Assembly: GCA_001692895.1 (NCBI GenBank)
Contig: KV748252.1
Span: 558,001 to 622,000 of the forward strand
DNA length: 64,000 bases
From: Cenococcum geophilum 1.58
Lineage: Eukaryota > Ascomycota > Dothideomycetes > Gloniales > Gloniaceae
Direction of reading: 5' to 3'
In this document: in pieces, positions 33,164 through 45,879 of the stretch
Position numbering within the stretch: the first letter of the stretch is position 1
Layout: every line of letters starts with the position of its first letter
Translations under genes and position numbers: made by a program
Notes under the pieces: model-generated
Told to the model about the DNA's origin: nothing
What the model saw: only the letters and a program-made list of their open reading frames with translations
Databases searched by the model: none

Positions 33164-33375
33164 TGTCACGGCTTAAACAAATGCCTCTGAACCGAAGCTT
33201 GAACGAATGCTGTATTACGAAGATACTAAGCTAAAGAGAAGGAAAAGGGGTCGCCAGGACCGATGTAAACAAATATATAGGGTGAGCCGCCAAGGCGCTA
33301 GCTTTAGGCGGGCCCAATCGCGGGTCAGCAGAATATGGCAGAATTTGGCAGGTAACGTGCGATAGCGCCGTTACA
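33164..33375 (-). repeat. 3' LTR of GyC
   Basis: 212 bp, TGTCACGG...CGTTACA on the plus strand. It differs from its partner at 39139 by a handful of transitions and small indels, so the insertion is relatively young. Confidence 0.9.
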
Positions 33376-33686
33376 TCACCCCCCTCTTTAAAGAAAGCCT
33401 GCCCTTAGGCTTAGTTAGAAATAGGGTAGTACTAGGCTTATAAACGTAGGATTACAAAATATAAGATGAGGAGAATAAAGGGGACACAAATACGTCCAGA
33501 CTAAGTACAAAGGGCAATTGTAGGCTAAGTGGAAGCACTAGGCCAGAAAGAGTAGCCGCTAAAAGTCTTAGCACAGATCTGACTAATTAGACAACTTCAA
33601 CCGGCGGTCAAAGTTCCTGGACATCTAATATTTTACGGTACTGGCAGAAAACGGCAGAATATGGCAGAATTTAGCAGACAGCTATA

Positions 33687-36600
33687 TTAGGGCTTTGGGG
33701 CGTTTTTATCCCTATATTCTTCCGGTAACTTATCGTCTTTATCATACCAGCATTCCATCCATTCGTCTAGGTACTTCGGGGGTCCAGGCGCATCAGGGTA
33801 TTGGTTATAGAATTCTTTAAGCTTCTGGGGGCAGCCTATAAAGTTACACGCAGGGTACTAGGTTGGGTCAGGATCGTAGCCCTTCCATTAGACACGGTAT
33901 TTTAGCGTTCCCCATACTATCTTATAGGCCAGTATTTTATTAACCTCCCATTCGCTGTCACCGTTTACTTAAACTAGTAGGGAAGGCTCATTCTTTTGTC
34001 CAGGCAATGGGTCGTTCGCAGCTTTCCGTAACTTATCCAGCAAGAAGATAGGGTGAACCCTAATTAAATCTGGGAGCTTTATCTTGTACAAGTTGCCTAT
34101 CTTCTTAAAAACCTTATACGGTCCTGCCATCTAGTAGTCCAGCTTACAGCTAGGTCGTTCGGTCTTCCAATTCCTTGTTATAACCCAGACCATATCGCCA
34201 GGGGTAAAATCGGGCTCTCGACGGTGTTTATTCGCCTGCTGTTCTATCGACCTCTAAGCTTTTTCCAGGTTCTTACAGGCTACCATCTAGGCCTCCTCTA
34301 ATTGTTTGGCGTACTATTGGGCCTTAGCATAGGATAGCTTCTCTCATACAGTCTGGGGTTCTTCTGGCCTTTTCCAGTCAAAGCTTATACGGGGTAAGTA
34401 TCCCATTTCCAGCTAAATCGGGGTAAACCCTATAGAGTCGTGGGGTAAGGTTGCTTGCGCGTAGTCCATTAAGGGTAGTAGTTCAGACCAATTGTCCTAG
34501 AAATAGTTGATGAAGGGCCTAAGCCTTTGGTCCAGGTACTGATTTACAATCTCTGTCTAACCGTCTGTCTAGGGGTGATAAGCCGTAGAAAGCTTTAGCT
34601 TAATGCCTAGGATCCAGGTAAACTCATTCCAGAAGGCCGATATAAACTATGGCCTACAATTAGACACAATAGTATCTAATAGTCCGTAGATTTGGTAGAC
34701 GTAATAGATATATAGCCGGGCTGCCTCTTTAGCATCGATGTTTTTATAATAGGGAATTAAGAACGGGCGTTTACCAAAGCGGTCAACTATAACCATGACC
34801 ATATCATATCCGTCACGGTCCCTAGGTAGTTTATAGAAGTCTATAGAGATATACTACTAAGGGCGCTCTGATATTGGGAGTGGCTTAAGTAGTCCTAGGG
34901 TCTTATCCCGTGGGATTATAGCTCTCTAGCAGTCTTCGCAGTTCCGTATATATCAATCAATATCCGTAACCATTCTCGGCCAGTAGTAGCGGTAGTTAAT
35001 GATTTTACAGGTCTTGTTCTTACCAGGGTATACCGTAGAGACTTAGCAATAAGCTTCGCGGATTAGTTTAGTCCGTAGATTATCGACGTTAGGGACTATA
35101 AGCCGCCCCTGGTATAGGAGCAATCCTTCCTCCATCTCAAAATCGGGGTCTCCTTTTACGGCTTATTCGCGGAGGGCCCTTAGGGCGTCAGCCGTGCGGT
35201 TTGCAGTTAGGAGGCGGTCAATTAGCCCTATTAGCTCATCCAAGGACTCCTCCATTAGTGCTAGCTCGTTTTGCTAGGAGTCTAGCTCCTTAAAGATCCG
35301 CGGGTTAAGCTGTTCTAGATAGAGGAGGGCGCGCGTCCGATATTAGGTCTTTAGCTTATCCTAGGGTCCTATATCTTGTTCTCTTTGGGTAAGGGCATTA
35401 GCCTTAAAGTTTTGCTTGCCAGAACAATACATAATTATAAAGAAGAATTAGGAGAGTATTTCGGCCCACTAGGCCTATCATCCAGTAAGCTGCTTTATAG
35501 TTATAAAGTACTCTAGGGCTTTATAATCTGTATATATCTTAATCCGGGAGTTCGTACCTTCGAGCTTTGCGCGCTATTAGGAGAGTAATTAAATAATAGC
35601 TAGNATTTCTTTNTNGTGTACTTNNTAGTTANACTTAGCNGGGTNTATTNTCTTTAANAANAAAGCTANAGGGTACTATTCGCCGTCTAGATATAACTGT
35701 AATAGGATTCCCGCTATAACCCTATTAGAGGCGTCCGTTTCTAGCATTAATTTAAGGTCCGGGTTATAGTGACGAAGGATTAGAGAAGAGATAAGCTGAT
35801 CCTTTATCTCTTCGAAGGCTTCCATACAGCTATCGTTAAAGACAAAAGGCGTGTCCTTCCTGGTTAGTCGTATGAGAGGTTTTGCCGTAATTCCGTAGTT
35901 ATAGATAAACCGGCGGTAGAAGTTATAGAAGCCAAGGAAGGACTGGATTCCTTTTACCGTGTGAGGGGGCTTCCAGTTACGAATTGCCTCTACCTTCTCA
36001 GGGTCGACCTTAATTCCTTCTATAGTCACGATAAACCTGAGGTATTTTGTACGTTTTACCCCAAACTCGCATTTCTTGATATCAACTTATAAGCCCGCGT
36101 TCCGTAGTCTCTCTAGGACCTTCTTAACATAAACTTAATGCTCAAGTTCGTCGTCCGAGTATATAAGAATGTCGTCTAGGTATACCGTGCAGAATTTGTT
36201 AAGGTAATTAAAAAGAACGTCATTCATATACCTTTAGTACGTAGCCGGTCCGTTTATTAGTCTAAAAGGAAGAACTTTATATTTATAGAAACCATAACAG
36301 GTACGGAACGTTATTAAATCTTCGGATGCAGGGTCTATCCTAATTCGGTGGAAAGCTTAGCGGATATTAAGTTTAGTAAAGATCTTCGCCTAGCTTAGAC
36401 GTACAAGGGTCTCGTTAATTAAAGGAATAGGATACCGGTCCTTTTAAGTAATAGCGTTTAGCTTCTAATAGTCAATACAAAAACAAAGGCCTCTATTAGG
36501 CTTTTTTACGAACAGGATAGGGGAAGCAAAAGGGGCTTAACTTGGCTCGATAAACCCTTTATCCAAGTTATCAATTAAGTACTACTTTATTACTTTTAGC

Positions 36601-37840
36601 TTATCCGTTAATTAATAGTAGAGGGGGCTATAGCCTAGCGAGTTATTGGCTTCTAATTAAATCTTATAATCGTACGTCCGGTAGGGGGGTAACTTATCTA
36701 AGGCCGCCTTTGAGAATGCATCCTTGTAGTTTGTATAAATGGTAGAAAGAAGGCGTTCAACTAGTTCCTCGTCGGTTTCCTTAGCTGGCCTTTCCTCTCT
36801 ATTATTAATAATTCGGTCAATCTTATATAGGCTCGTTGTAAAGACCTTATTATCCTTCCGGTATATATTAAAGTGGAACGCTACAGCGCTAATTGCGGCA
36901 ATGTCTACGGTAGGGGGGTTACCTGACAATAGGGGCGTATGTAACTTTAGGGACTTCCGGGGTACTGGCGTTATCGTTACCCCTTTTAGCTCCTATTACA
37001 TCTTTCGGAGGTTATCCCTCATATCCTATTAATACGTTCTTTTCCATACCGGTTAGATCCGTGCGATTTAGATATCGTCTACGTCACTATCTGTCCCGCT
37101 TCCGTACGTAGAGTCCTCTTTAAACGTAGCGCTTTGGGAGAGTATCTTTATCGGTACAGAGTTTTTTCCAGCTTCGCGGCGGGCGTCTTCTTAGGTAAAG
37201 GCTAGATCACGGGCCCGAACATCCTGCTGGTAGGTAAGGTCAGCCCTCACAGCTAGTGTCTTACGGTCGGTTCGGATCTCCCTAACAAAGGAGGGTAACC
37301 TCGGTCTATCCTCCGGCCAGATAAACCGTCTTTATCGCACGTTTAACCAGATATCAAAATAGGACATCCATTTTCGTCCGAGGATTATATCGTAAGACCC
37401 CAGGTCTAGGATACAAAAGGGGATACCGTATTGGCGTCGTCCGTTAAGAGCAATATGCAACTTTAAGACGTAGGTAACGGGCCGACCGGCTTAGCCGTTA
37501 TAGCCTTTTACCTAAACAGGCTTCTCTAGTTAGATGGCTTCTGCATTTAAAAACTTGGCAACATCATTCGCACAGGCAGTATTCATAAAGGCGAAGCCAT
37601 ATGCTCCAGTATTAATAAGGGCGGTTATATTAACTCCATATCCATTTCAAGATACTATACATAGAAACGTAAAATGCTTTCCACCCATTAACTAACTAAG
37701 ATTAATCTCTTCAAGATCAATAGGGTACCCTAGGGGGGAGTCTTTCCCTAGGGTTCCTCTTTTCCCAACTTATCTAACGTTTCTCCTTCCTCTATCTCCT
37801 TAATATCGCCTATATCCTTTAGCTCCGGGCAGGACAAGGC
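33687..37840 (-). pseudogene. GyC pro-pol with C-terminal chromodomain
   Basis: In one minus frame (different from gag): protease active site NTGAYGF near 37595-37613, where DTG is expected, so the catalytic Asp codon is mutated to Asn. An RT palm follows with [14 protein letters not shown] near 36150-36190, the RNase H/tether piece at 35676-36029 (PEKVEAIRNWKPP, SFLGFYNFYRRFIYNYG), then integrase. The end carries YRVQWKGYDPDPT-like (one stop) and CPQKLKEFYNQYP, a chromodomain that would steer integration to heterochromatin. Stops at Gln/Trp codons interrupt it. The 36657-36929 open piece is the linker before the RT. Confidence 0.8.
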
Positions 37841-37849
37841 AAAGTGACC

Positions 37850-38953
37850 CTACTTATCGCAGTTAAAGCACATAGCCAAGGCAGGGTCGATCGGAGTATT
37901 GCGGCGAATACTAGTCAATAGCGTGGTACATAACTGGTCGGGCGAGGCTCGCCGGTGCGTAGTTGTAACCGCCTTTGGTAAAAGAGCAGTCGTAACCCGT
38001 CCTCCTGCTCCAGCTCCTGCAGGTATAGCTGGCGAGTTCCGATCGTTACGGAGTCGCTTCTGCCGATCAGGGCAGGCGTCAATCCGCTTTAGTTCTGAGT
38101 CCAATGATAGGCAACAAGCTACAAGTCTTTCGTGGGTTGGCAGGTTATCTAAGGTTACAGCGATCTTTTCTTATAGCCAGATTGTCAGCTTATCGTACAG
38201 GTCTAATCGGTAGTTCTTAAGGGGGACCTGGCCTTCTCCTGCAAGGTATAAGAATTGAGTCTAGAATTCAGCAAAGGGTTAGTTCGGTTTCATCATCAGG
38301 CGATTATAATCATAATAGGCATCCCGTACTTTATTCGGGTTAACGTAGATAGCCGCTAGGTACCGTATCATCTCGTTAACGGATGTAAATTGGACAGGGG
38401 AGTCGTCCTCAAACTTGGCTTAAAGGTGCCGTTGGGCGTCCCCAGTAGTTCGACTAAAGAGGTAGAGCATTTTGGCTTCTTCGGAAAGGAAATAGTTATA
38501 GTTAACGCGGAGCTTTCCTCGTACTTAAATCCTCCAATTCTTAAAGGTAAGGTCTATCCCGTCAAATAGTAGTAGGGGGTCAGGGAGCTTAACGGACTTT
38601 AATTGCTTCGTCATTATATCCGTACTCCCTAGTATATCGCATTTAGTGGAGTAAACAGGTCGGCTAGGGCTTCAAGAAGGGGAAGCCAGGCTATTTTATA
38701 GGGCCGTAAGGCTTTCTAAGATCTCTTATAGGGTCTCTTATATATTTCTCACTTTAAGACAATCGGCTTCCTGGCTGGCTGCAAGGGCACGAATCTGCTC
38801 GCGTACGTCTACAACGTCATCATTATCTTCGATTTCTGATCCCAATTGGATCTCAGGTTCCTCTCGGGTAGAGGCAGCTCTCTTAAATAAGCTTGCTTTA
38901 GGTGCCATCGTTAGCTTCCTAAGGTTCGTCGGTATCGTACGCTTTGGTTTCAA
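37850..38953 (-). pseudogene. GyC gag with CCHC zinc knuckle
   Basis: Starts MKPKRTIPTNLRKL (38953) or the nearer Met at 38908 (MAPKASLFKRAAS), has an acidic N-terminus, a helical capsid-like middle (FDGIDLTFKNW, YLAAIYVNP), and a CFNCDKxGHFALSC knuckle near 37825-37870. A few stops at Gln codons break it. The protease and pol follow in the -1 frame relative to gag, compatible with programmed -1 frameshifting, though an indel is not excluded. Confidence 0.75.
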
Positions 38954-39138
38954 TTCCGGGGGTACAGGTCCAGTCCTATCTGGCTCGTGAGGTGGGATAT
39001 TATCCAGGCCTTCCCAGGCAATGTAGAGTTGTTTTGGTGTCTAAGTATAGCGCGTCGATGCGTCGTTGCAGACGAAGTTTCTTTGGGGTGGGATATTATT
39101 AAGGCCTTCCCAGGCAAGGTAGGGAGAGCTTAGTATAA

Positions 39139-39349
39139 TGTCACGGCTTAAACAAATGCCTCTGAACCGAAGCTTGAACGAATGCTGTATTACGAAGATA
39201 CTAAGCTAAAGAGAAGGAAAAGGGGTCGCCAGGACCGATGTAAATAAATATATAAGGTGAGCCGCCAAGGCGCTAGCTTTAGGCGGGCCAATCGCGGGTC
39301 GGCAGAATATGGCAGAATTTGGCAGGTAACGTGCGATAGCGCCATTACA
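39139..39349 (-). repeat. 5' LTR of GyC
   Basis: Partner of 33164-33375. The CAATC duplication lies directly to its right. Confidence 0.9.
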
Positions 39350-39380
39350 CAATCCACCAGTTTCCACTAGTGCCGTAACA

Positions 39381-41580
39381 CTTCTTTAATAGTAATTAAT
39401 AAGTATTATCTAGTTGTTAACCAGGGTAAGAGCTTTTAGCCCTATTGCGTATAGCTCTTTAAGATCTAATTACTACTTAGTCTAATAGTATTATAGTTTA
39501 TATATATTATAACACTTAATAAGGGGATGTATATAAAGAAAATAAAGCTAATAGAGTTATATTAAAGTATAGTAGATCTTAAATAAATAAATATTAATTG
39601 GCCTAACCTATCTATTATTAGAGGCTATATTAAGAAGAGGAATAAGAATAATTATAGAGTACTATTCTTTATTATTAAAGAGGTATTTAAGAAGGCAGTA
39701 GTAGAGGAGGATTATATCTCTGTAACCCCTAGCTAGATATCTATAGGGTCTAATAAGATATCTATATTATCTAGTTAAACGCCTATAGCAACTAGTATAT
39801 CTATATCTTCTACTTAAATATCTACTACCTCTATTTATTAACTGGTTAGGTAGATCTAAAATCTAGTAAGAGGTACTATTTAGTTTAAGGGATAAGAAGT
39901 TCTAAGTCCTTAATTAATTCCTACCTATAGGTATATAAATTATATCCGCTCGTAGCTTATAAATAAGAGCTATACTATTAAGTAGGCTAAAATAGTAGTA
40001 TAGAGTTATTATATAATATTATCCAAATATAATAAGAGTAGGAAGTATTGAAATTTTTATATAGAAGACTTCCTTACCTATATTCTTATTATGTCGGACG
40101 TTCTAGCCTATAGTATAGATATTTTTTATTTTATTAATTTTATTATATATAGTTATTATCGTAATAGAAGCCTAAATATAATACTATAGAGATTTATGCG
40201 GGCTACCTAACGTAATAGTATTACCGGAAATATAATTATTCTTATTAAAGACTGGTATAAAAGCGCTCTTATAGATATTATACCGCTAAAGTAAAAGCCT
40301 TAAAAGCCCCTTTACTTACCTAGCTTAGGTATAACTTTATTACTATTAGGGAGGAGATATAGGAGGATAGAGTAATAGATTTCGCTAGCGATCTAGCTTT
40401 ATTTAGTATAGCTAATAGTAATATTACCTTATAGGTATATACCCAGGACAAAAAAGATTAAATACTTAATAAAAATATATTATTATTAGCCCTATTAATT
40501 AAATATATAGAGAAATAGAAGATAGTAAGACTAATATAAAAAAACGGGTAGTACTTCTAAATATACTATATAAGCTTGCGAATAAAACTACTAGATATCT
40601 ATATAATATTCTGCTTAAGCTATATAAGAAGAAGAGTCCGTTATCTAAAGGCCCGTATTATTACCCTAATTATAATGATTTATTAGAGGCTTATAAAAGT
40701 ACATTATTATTATACTATATACTAGGAATATTACGAGGAGTAAATACCTAAAAGACCTATTTATAAGTGTTAAAAAGTAGATTAAGAAATAGCTTAATAT
40801 AACGTATTAAGAAATGGTTTAGAGTCTAATTTCTAGTTATATTATATCTAACAATTAAATCTATATACTCTATATTATATATAAATTATATAACTAGTAG
40901 GTATTAATACCTAATTATTCTATATATAGTTAATATAATACTAGAAATACTATTCTAATATTTAGTTTAGTCTCTATTAAACCGTCCGTCTATAATTAAT
41001 ATATAGTAAAAGTTACTACCTGTACTCCTTATTCTATTAAAAAGACTTCCTAAAATACTATTATAGATTTTAGATCTTTATCTAATGTAAGTTTTATTAA
41101 CGTAGTTTATAGGCACGTAGCCTATACGGGCAAGTAGCCTACCTTAAAACTTACTAAAAAATAGGAAATTTATACCTTAATATCTTAATAACTACTTAAT
41201 AATAATTTTTAATAATTTAGATTTATATACCCTATAGCTTCTATTAAAGTTTTATTATAAATTGTTTAAGAGTTTTTAAGATATAGTAATTTAGCTTTAT
41301 TTTAGCCTCTAAATTTTAATATCTTAAAAACCACTAAACTATTTACTGTATAACTTTAATGGAAGCTATAGGGTATATATGAAAGTCTAAATCTAAATTA
41401 TTGCAGATTGTTATTAGGTGGTTGTTAAGATATTAAAGTATAAATTTTCTAATTTTTGGTAAGTTTTTAGGTAGGCTACTTACCTATATAGGCAACTTAT
41501 CTATAGACTACGTTAATACTCTATGTCTTATAAACACTTCTTTAATATAGATTTTAGCTATATCTTCCGCTAAAATCTCT
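39381..41580. other. RIPped repeat of unknown family
   Basis: Very AT-rich. Long stretches of the plus strand (about 39540-40870) read as protein-like sequence with TAA/TAG stops, but no domain was recognised. Around 41140-41460 two blocks appear as imperfect inverted copies (e.g. GGCAAGTAGCCTACCTTAAA near 41130 versus a related complement near 41460), with a similar gap. This may be an inverted-repeat relic. Confidence 0.35.
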
Positions 41581-42350
41581 TCTATATATACTATTAAATA
41601 GCCTTACTTAATTAACCTATCTACTATTATTAGGATTATATTATACTCCTATCTAGTAAAAAGGTCTTTTAATTTTAGTAAATTTATAATAAAGTTCTAT
41701 AATATCGTTTTCTATAGTCGTTCTACTACTTTAACTAGCTATAATTTCTCGTATAGTTTATGCCTTTCTAGCTTATTCCTTTAGCAATTTAAATATTCTC
41801 TTATAACTTGTCTTACTAGTCTCTAAATTTTTTAGATAATATATTCTTTTTAAAGTCTTAATACCAAGCTAATAGCCCTATTATATGCTTATATTATTCC
41901 CTTATAGAATTCCCCTTAGAATATATATAGCCTTTTAATATTCGTATTATTCTATGTCTAAACCCTTAAGCTGCGCTTCTTAAATCCTTTATAACTACTC
42001 GCTTTTTAATACTTTATAGGTCCTTTCCTCTTAAATATTATAATTTTTAGGTAGTTATACCTAATTTCCCTGTCTTTGTCTTTTTATAATATTACTCCTA
42101 ATAGCTTTTATTGTTCTATAGTTCTGCCTTTTTACTAAGTACATCTTTCTTATGTTTTTAGTACCCTTAATATACTAAATTTTAAAATAGAATTCTAAAA
42201 GTGTTGCTGCCTATTTAATCTATTTTTAGTTAAGTTTCTTTATTATTAAGAACCCTATTAGGTTCTTATAATTAATTTTAACTATAAATAGTTTATCTAT
42301 ACTATAATAAAGCCTTATATTAGATTCTATAGTAAACTTATTATATATAA
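41580..42350 (-). pseudogene. Second GyA copy, pol 3' fragment
   Basis: Aligns by eye with 2460-3200 of GyA over hundreds of bases (shared CTACTATTA, GGTCTTTTAATTTTAG and TTATGCCT... blocks) with independent RIP differences. It is cut at about 42350 by a GC-normal island, and the GyA LTR at 43512 may be its other end. Confidence 0.65.
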
Positions 42351-43508
42351 GATTCAATTTACCGTCCGACCTGGTCCCCCTAATGCGGATACGCAGACTA
42401 ATGCCTATGGGAAAAACCTCCTTATTTACAGAGAAAAAGCCTATTTTTTTTTGGTGAACAAAAAACCCCCAGGGGAGACGTAAGAGGTAATACTCTAGAT
42501 AGCATCCGTACTACATTAACGGGAGGAAAAACACCGTCAGGTTACTGCTTTGAGACTCCCTTTGTATAGGAGTGTCTAAAATGCCTGTCTTGCCCCATCT
42601 GCCATTTAAACCATCTTTGCCACGTCTGTGTGCTGCTTGTCTGTCTAAGTCGTGTGCCTGTCCCTAGCTCCTTTTCCAAGTCTCCTGTAAATATCTCCTG
42701 ATAATGATAATACTTGCGTTCCGCCCGGGCCTGCATGCTAAGGTCTCTTATTTATTCCTCTATTAAAGGGTTTCTACAACGGGGTGTATATAACTTGGTA
42801 TCGCTTTTGCCCTGGGGCCCAAACCCAGGCCCTTGCACCCATACATTAGGTGTAGGAGGACAATCTAGTATTTAATAGGGGGCCCAGTCCCTATAACTAG
42901 ATACCCAGGTTACCGGATAATGTTAAAATAGGGGGCCTCTACTACGCTCAGGGCGCGGATTGCATGTGTATGTAGATGCTGTGCGGTGTATGTAGTATTC
43001 GTAGGAGGGAGGGGGTACGCCGAAGGAATGATACTTGTCGATTTGATGTCCAAATATGTACATTAGAGACGTAGTAGCAGTGTTCAAACTTTTGCTGAGG
43101 CTTACCCCTCAGTGAAAAATCTTTGCACCACCACCACGTCGCTGCGCAGGCGCTGCGCAGCCGTACACACGTCTCTGCGTTCGCTCTGGTAGTCTATTGA
43201 CACGATCCAAATGGAACATCAATAGTAGCTGCCAGGTTCCCGGGCTCCACCGCATGGGGGTGCAGAGGTCGCTTTTATGGAGTCGTCTTTTTGACTGGTC
43301 TTGGCGCCAAGGCTTGTGAAAACTCTGCTGTTCTGACGGCGTCAAGGGTTGAGTATTCGAAGGCCCCCTCTAGCCACAACGTAACGCTGCTGCATCAGTA
43401 ACAGACGAGATCCTCACTCTCAGCTTGACCATGCGGACAAGATGAGACGGAAAGGACCCCCCATAGGACCGTATGGGTCGGATCTCGATTTTGGTGTTCC
43501 TTTGGTAA
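42350..43508. other. GC-normal island of unknown origin between RIPped GyA pieces
   Basis: About 1.15 kb with balanced composition. It has a T9 run and an A6 run near 42450-42470, and small minus-strand frames (42542-42736, 43109-43345) with no known domain. No terminal repeats or target duplication were found. The right end carries GATTTTGGTGTTCC, which resembles the right subterminal block of the 299-bp and 152-bp MITEs. Confidence 0.4.
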
Positions 43509-43511
43509 ACT

Positions 43512-43866
43512 TATTAATAGGCTAGGTATAGAGGTAAATAAGAAGTTAATAACATAAATATAACTAGTGGAGTGGTTACCTAATAGATTATAAAGAGAGA
43601 ACTATATAAGGTAAGAACTATAGTCCTTTAAATATACAACCTAACTCCTAAGAAAGGTATTTAGTATATTAATACGTTAAGTACATTAGTACGTAGTACG
43701 TTAATACGCTTAGTACGTTAAATATATAAGCCCGTAACTCGTTATATAACCTATTTATCCCTTATTCTATAGTTTAACTAATTTTAATATCTTCGGCGCT
43801 TCCACTACTGGTCTATTTATATTCTTTTTAAGTAGTTATACTACTGCTAATATAAAGTCCGTGATA
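43512..43866 (-). repeat. GyA LTR, left end damaged
   Basis: TATTAATAGGCTAGGTATA to GTCCGTGATA aligns with positions 8034-8434 of the GyA LTR. The first 35 bp are missing or changed. Internally it has the same ACGTTAGTACG-type short repeats. Confidence 0.6.
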
Positions 43867-45020
43867 TTATCTCCCTCCTCTCTATCTTTATCCTTAAAGA
43901 TACTACCTATCTCTAAGTTGTTAATTAGAGGTATAGTACGGAGGACGGCCTAGAAAGATTTCTCCTTCCTATTTAGGAAAAGCGCGGTTTTAAGCGCTAA
44001 GACCTTACCAAAATCAACTTAATCAGCTTGATTAAAGCTTTTAATACTAGTATATTGTCTATATAGCTTCCAAAACGTTGTGTTTTAGTGTAAGGGATCT
44101 TTTGGCACCTCCTTATAAGCCCCCTTAGGCTTACAGCCCTCTTATCCTCCTTATCGGTTCGTCTCTGTACTTAGGCTATTGCCTACCCTTATTACCATAT
44201 CGTCCTCTTCCATCGGCCCTCCTTGTAATTCACGCTCGGCTTGTCTGCTCCCTACTGTATACCCTAGCAATGTGCCTTATATTTAGTGTCTAGCATTTAC
44301 CTAATTGATCTCATTTTACCGCATCTTATATTCTATAGGCTTTCGAGGTTTTTAAGGCCTTAATTGCCTCTATTGTTCTTAGCTCTCTTCCTAGCTCTCT
44401 ACCCGTTTAACCACCTGATTGCGATCGTTTCTTTAGAGTCTCCAGTTATAGAGTTATTAACCTACAATTAAGCCAAAGCCTTAAGTATTTTAATGTCGAT
44501 TTGGAACAACTAAATTAGCTAATTTTTGCCACTCTTCCTTAGTAATTTCCTTAATTTCCTTATAGCTCTACGTAGGTAAGAAGAATTGTAAATAGGTGTT
44601 AGATAGACTATAGTAATTGCGTAATATCTTATAGCCCGTTTTAAGCACCTTAGCGATTATAAAGAGCTTATAATTGGCTTTCTTACGGAGCTGCTTCCGG
44701 CTTCGCTGCTTTTTATCTACTCCTTTTTTATAATTGTTGCCTCCTTTAAGTTCTATAATCTTCTTAATATAGTAAGGGATCCTCTTAATTTACTGCTAAA
44801 TTCGTTACTATTTAAGATCTTACTAAGCTCTAAGCTAAGCTTTCTCTATAGCTACGCGGGAGGTAAATAGGCCTCTTTCTATAGTAATCCGTTTTAGGTA
44901 GCCCTAATAGGGCTTAATTATATCTAGATTAGGCGCATTACCTAGCTAAAGAAGACATTAAATCTCGTAAGCATTAAAGTAGATTTAGTAAACCCTTATA
45001 ATATAAGCAGTAGCCTTATT
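43867..45020 (-). pseudogene. RIPped frame, possibly the C-terminal part of a pogo-type transposase
   Basis: Minus-strand reading gives RGLFTSRVAIEKA, IKRIPYYIKKIIELKGGNN and EITKEEWQKLAN with stops between. This is the kind of basic, helical tail seen after DDE domains of Fot1/pogo transposases in fungi. Further right in the same direction is EDDMVIRVGNSLSTETNR, not recognised. Assignment is tentative. Confidence 0.35.
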
Positions 45021-45165
45021 ATTACGGCGACTTAGTTAATTAAGATACTAGCACGGAAATATAACGCGCGTAAGCCTGTACGATTAATAGTCTATAGACT
45101 TGAATATTAAGATAAGGAGCTAAAGGTGGAAGAGGACACGTCTATATATATATGCCAAGGCTTAA
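45021..45165. repeat. LTR family C copy
   Basis: GCGACTTAGTTAATTAAGAT... through GCGTAAGCCTGTACGATTAA to CGGTACTATAACA. Similar to 32926-33163 and 26990-27103. RIPped. Confidence 0.5.
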
Positions 45166-45879
45166 CCAAGCCCCTAACCAGATCCGTTACGGTACTATAA
45201 CACTTATCTTCCTATATAATTATATTAGGATTTAAGTATATAAGACTCTAGGTAAATGGAAGAAGTTTTAGTATTAAAATATTTGTTAGATATTGCCACT
45301 AGCTAATTCTACCTCTATCTAACCGAGTTGAAGCTCCGTATAACGCCGTAAACTTCTATTTAGTAGGAGCGCCGTCTATTTGCCTCTTATAACGTAGTTT
45401 GTATAAACTCCTTTTAGTGGCTTAATTCTAGATCTTAATAATAGATTTTAATTTATTAAATCCTTTCTTTATTTAAGGCTTCTAAATTTATAGTAAAATC
45501 TCCTTAATACGATATAGGGTATATAACGATACCCTCTACATTACGATCTATACCCCTTGATTAAGCCTTTTTGGTATAATATTACAATAATCTAACCTTT
45601 GCCGATATTGTTAAGTACCTGCTACCAATATCGGTATAAGCAGATTTTAATTCGTCGGATTTAACCTTTGCTTACCATAAGTTTAGCTATTAAATCTATT
45701 ACATAACAATTAAAATCTATTAAAATTACCCTTAGATCTTAATCTCTATACTTAATTCTATCTTATTTATTATGGTAAGATATTAAAATTCTATAAGGCA
45801 ACGCCGTTACGGCTTTACTAATTACAAGCGCTAGAAAATACGCGCCCACTACTAAAAATACCCCGGTCTACTATAATTA

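Larger units (their letters stand above)
33164..39349 (-). mobile_element. GyC: complete chromodomain Ty3/gypsy retrotransposon (chromovirus), mildly RIPped
   Basis: LTRs at 33164-33375 and 39139-39349 are near identical (TGTCACGGC... to ...TTACA on the plus strand), flanked by CAATC at 33159-33163 and 39350-39354. Oriented minus: a polypurine tract (AAAGAGGGGGGTGA) abuts the 3' LTR at 33376. Gag, protease, RT, RNase H, integrase and a C-terminal chromodomain are all recognisable in order. In-frame stops are few compared with GyA or GyB and are mostly at Gln/Trp codons. A 66-bp stretch with scattered Ns (35604-35670) lies in the RT/RNase H part. Confidence 0.9.
32926..39380. repeat. LTR family C copy split by the GyC insertion
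   Basis: The left part 32926-33163 (GCGACTTAGTCAATCGAGGC..., GCAAGCCTGTACGATTGGT) matches the copy at 45021-45165. The right part 39355-39380 ends TGCCGTAACA. GyC (33164-39349 plus duplication) sits between them. The exact left end is unclear because of RIP. Confidence 0.5.

Noticed and set aside
42880..42910. AACTAGATACCCAGG resembling a small-subunit rRNA core motif
   Set aside because: Only this short motif matches and the surrounding sequence does not fold or read as rRNA.
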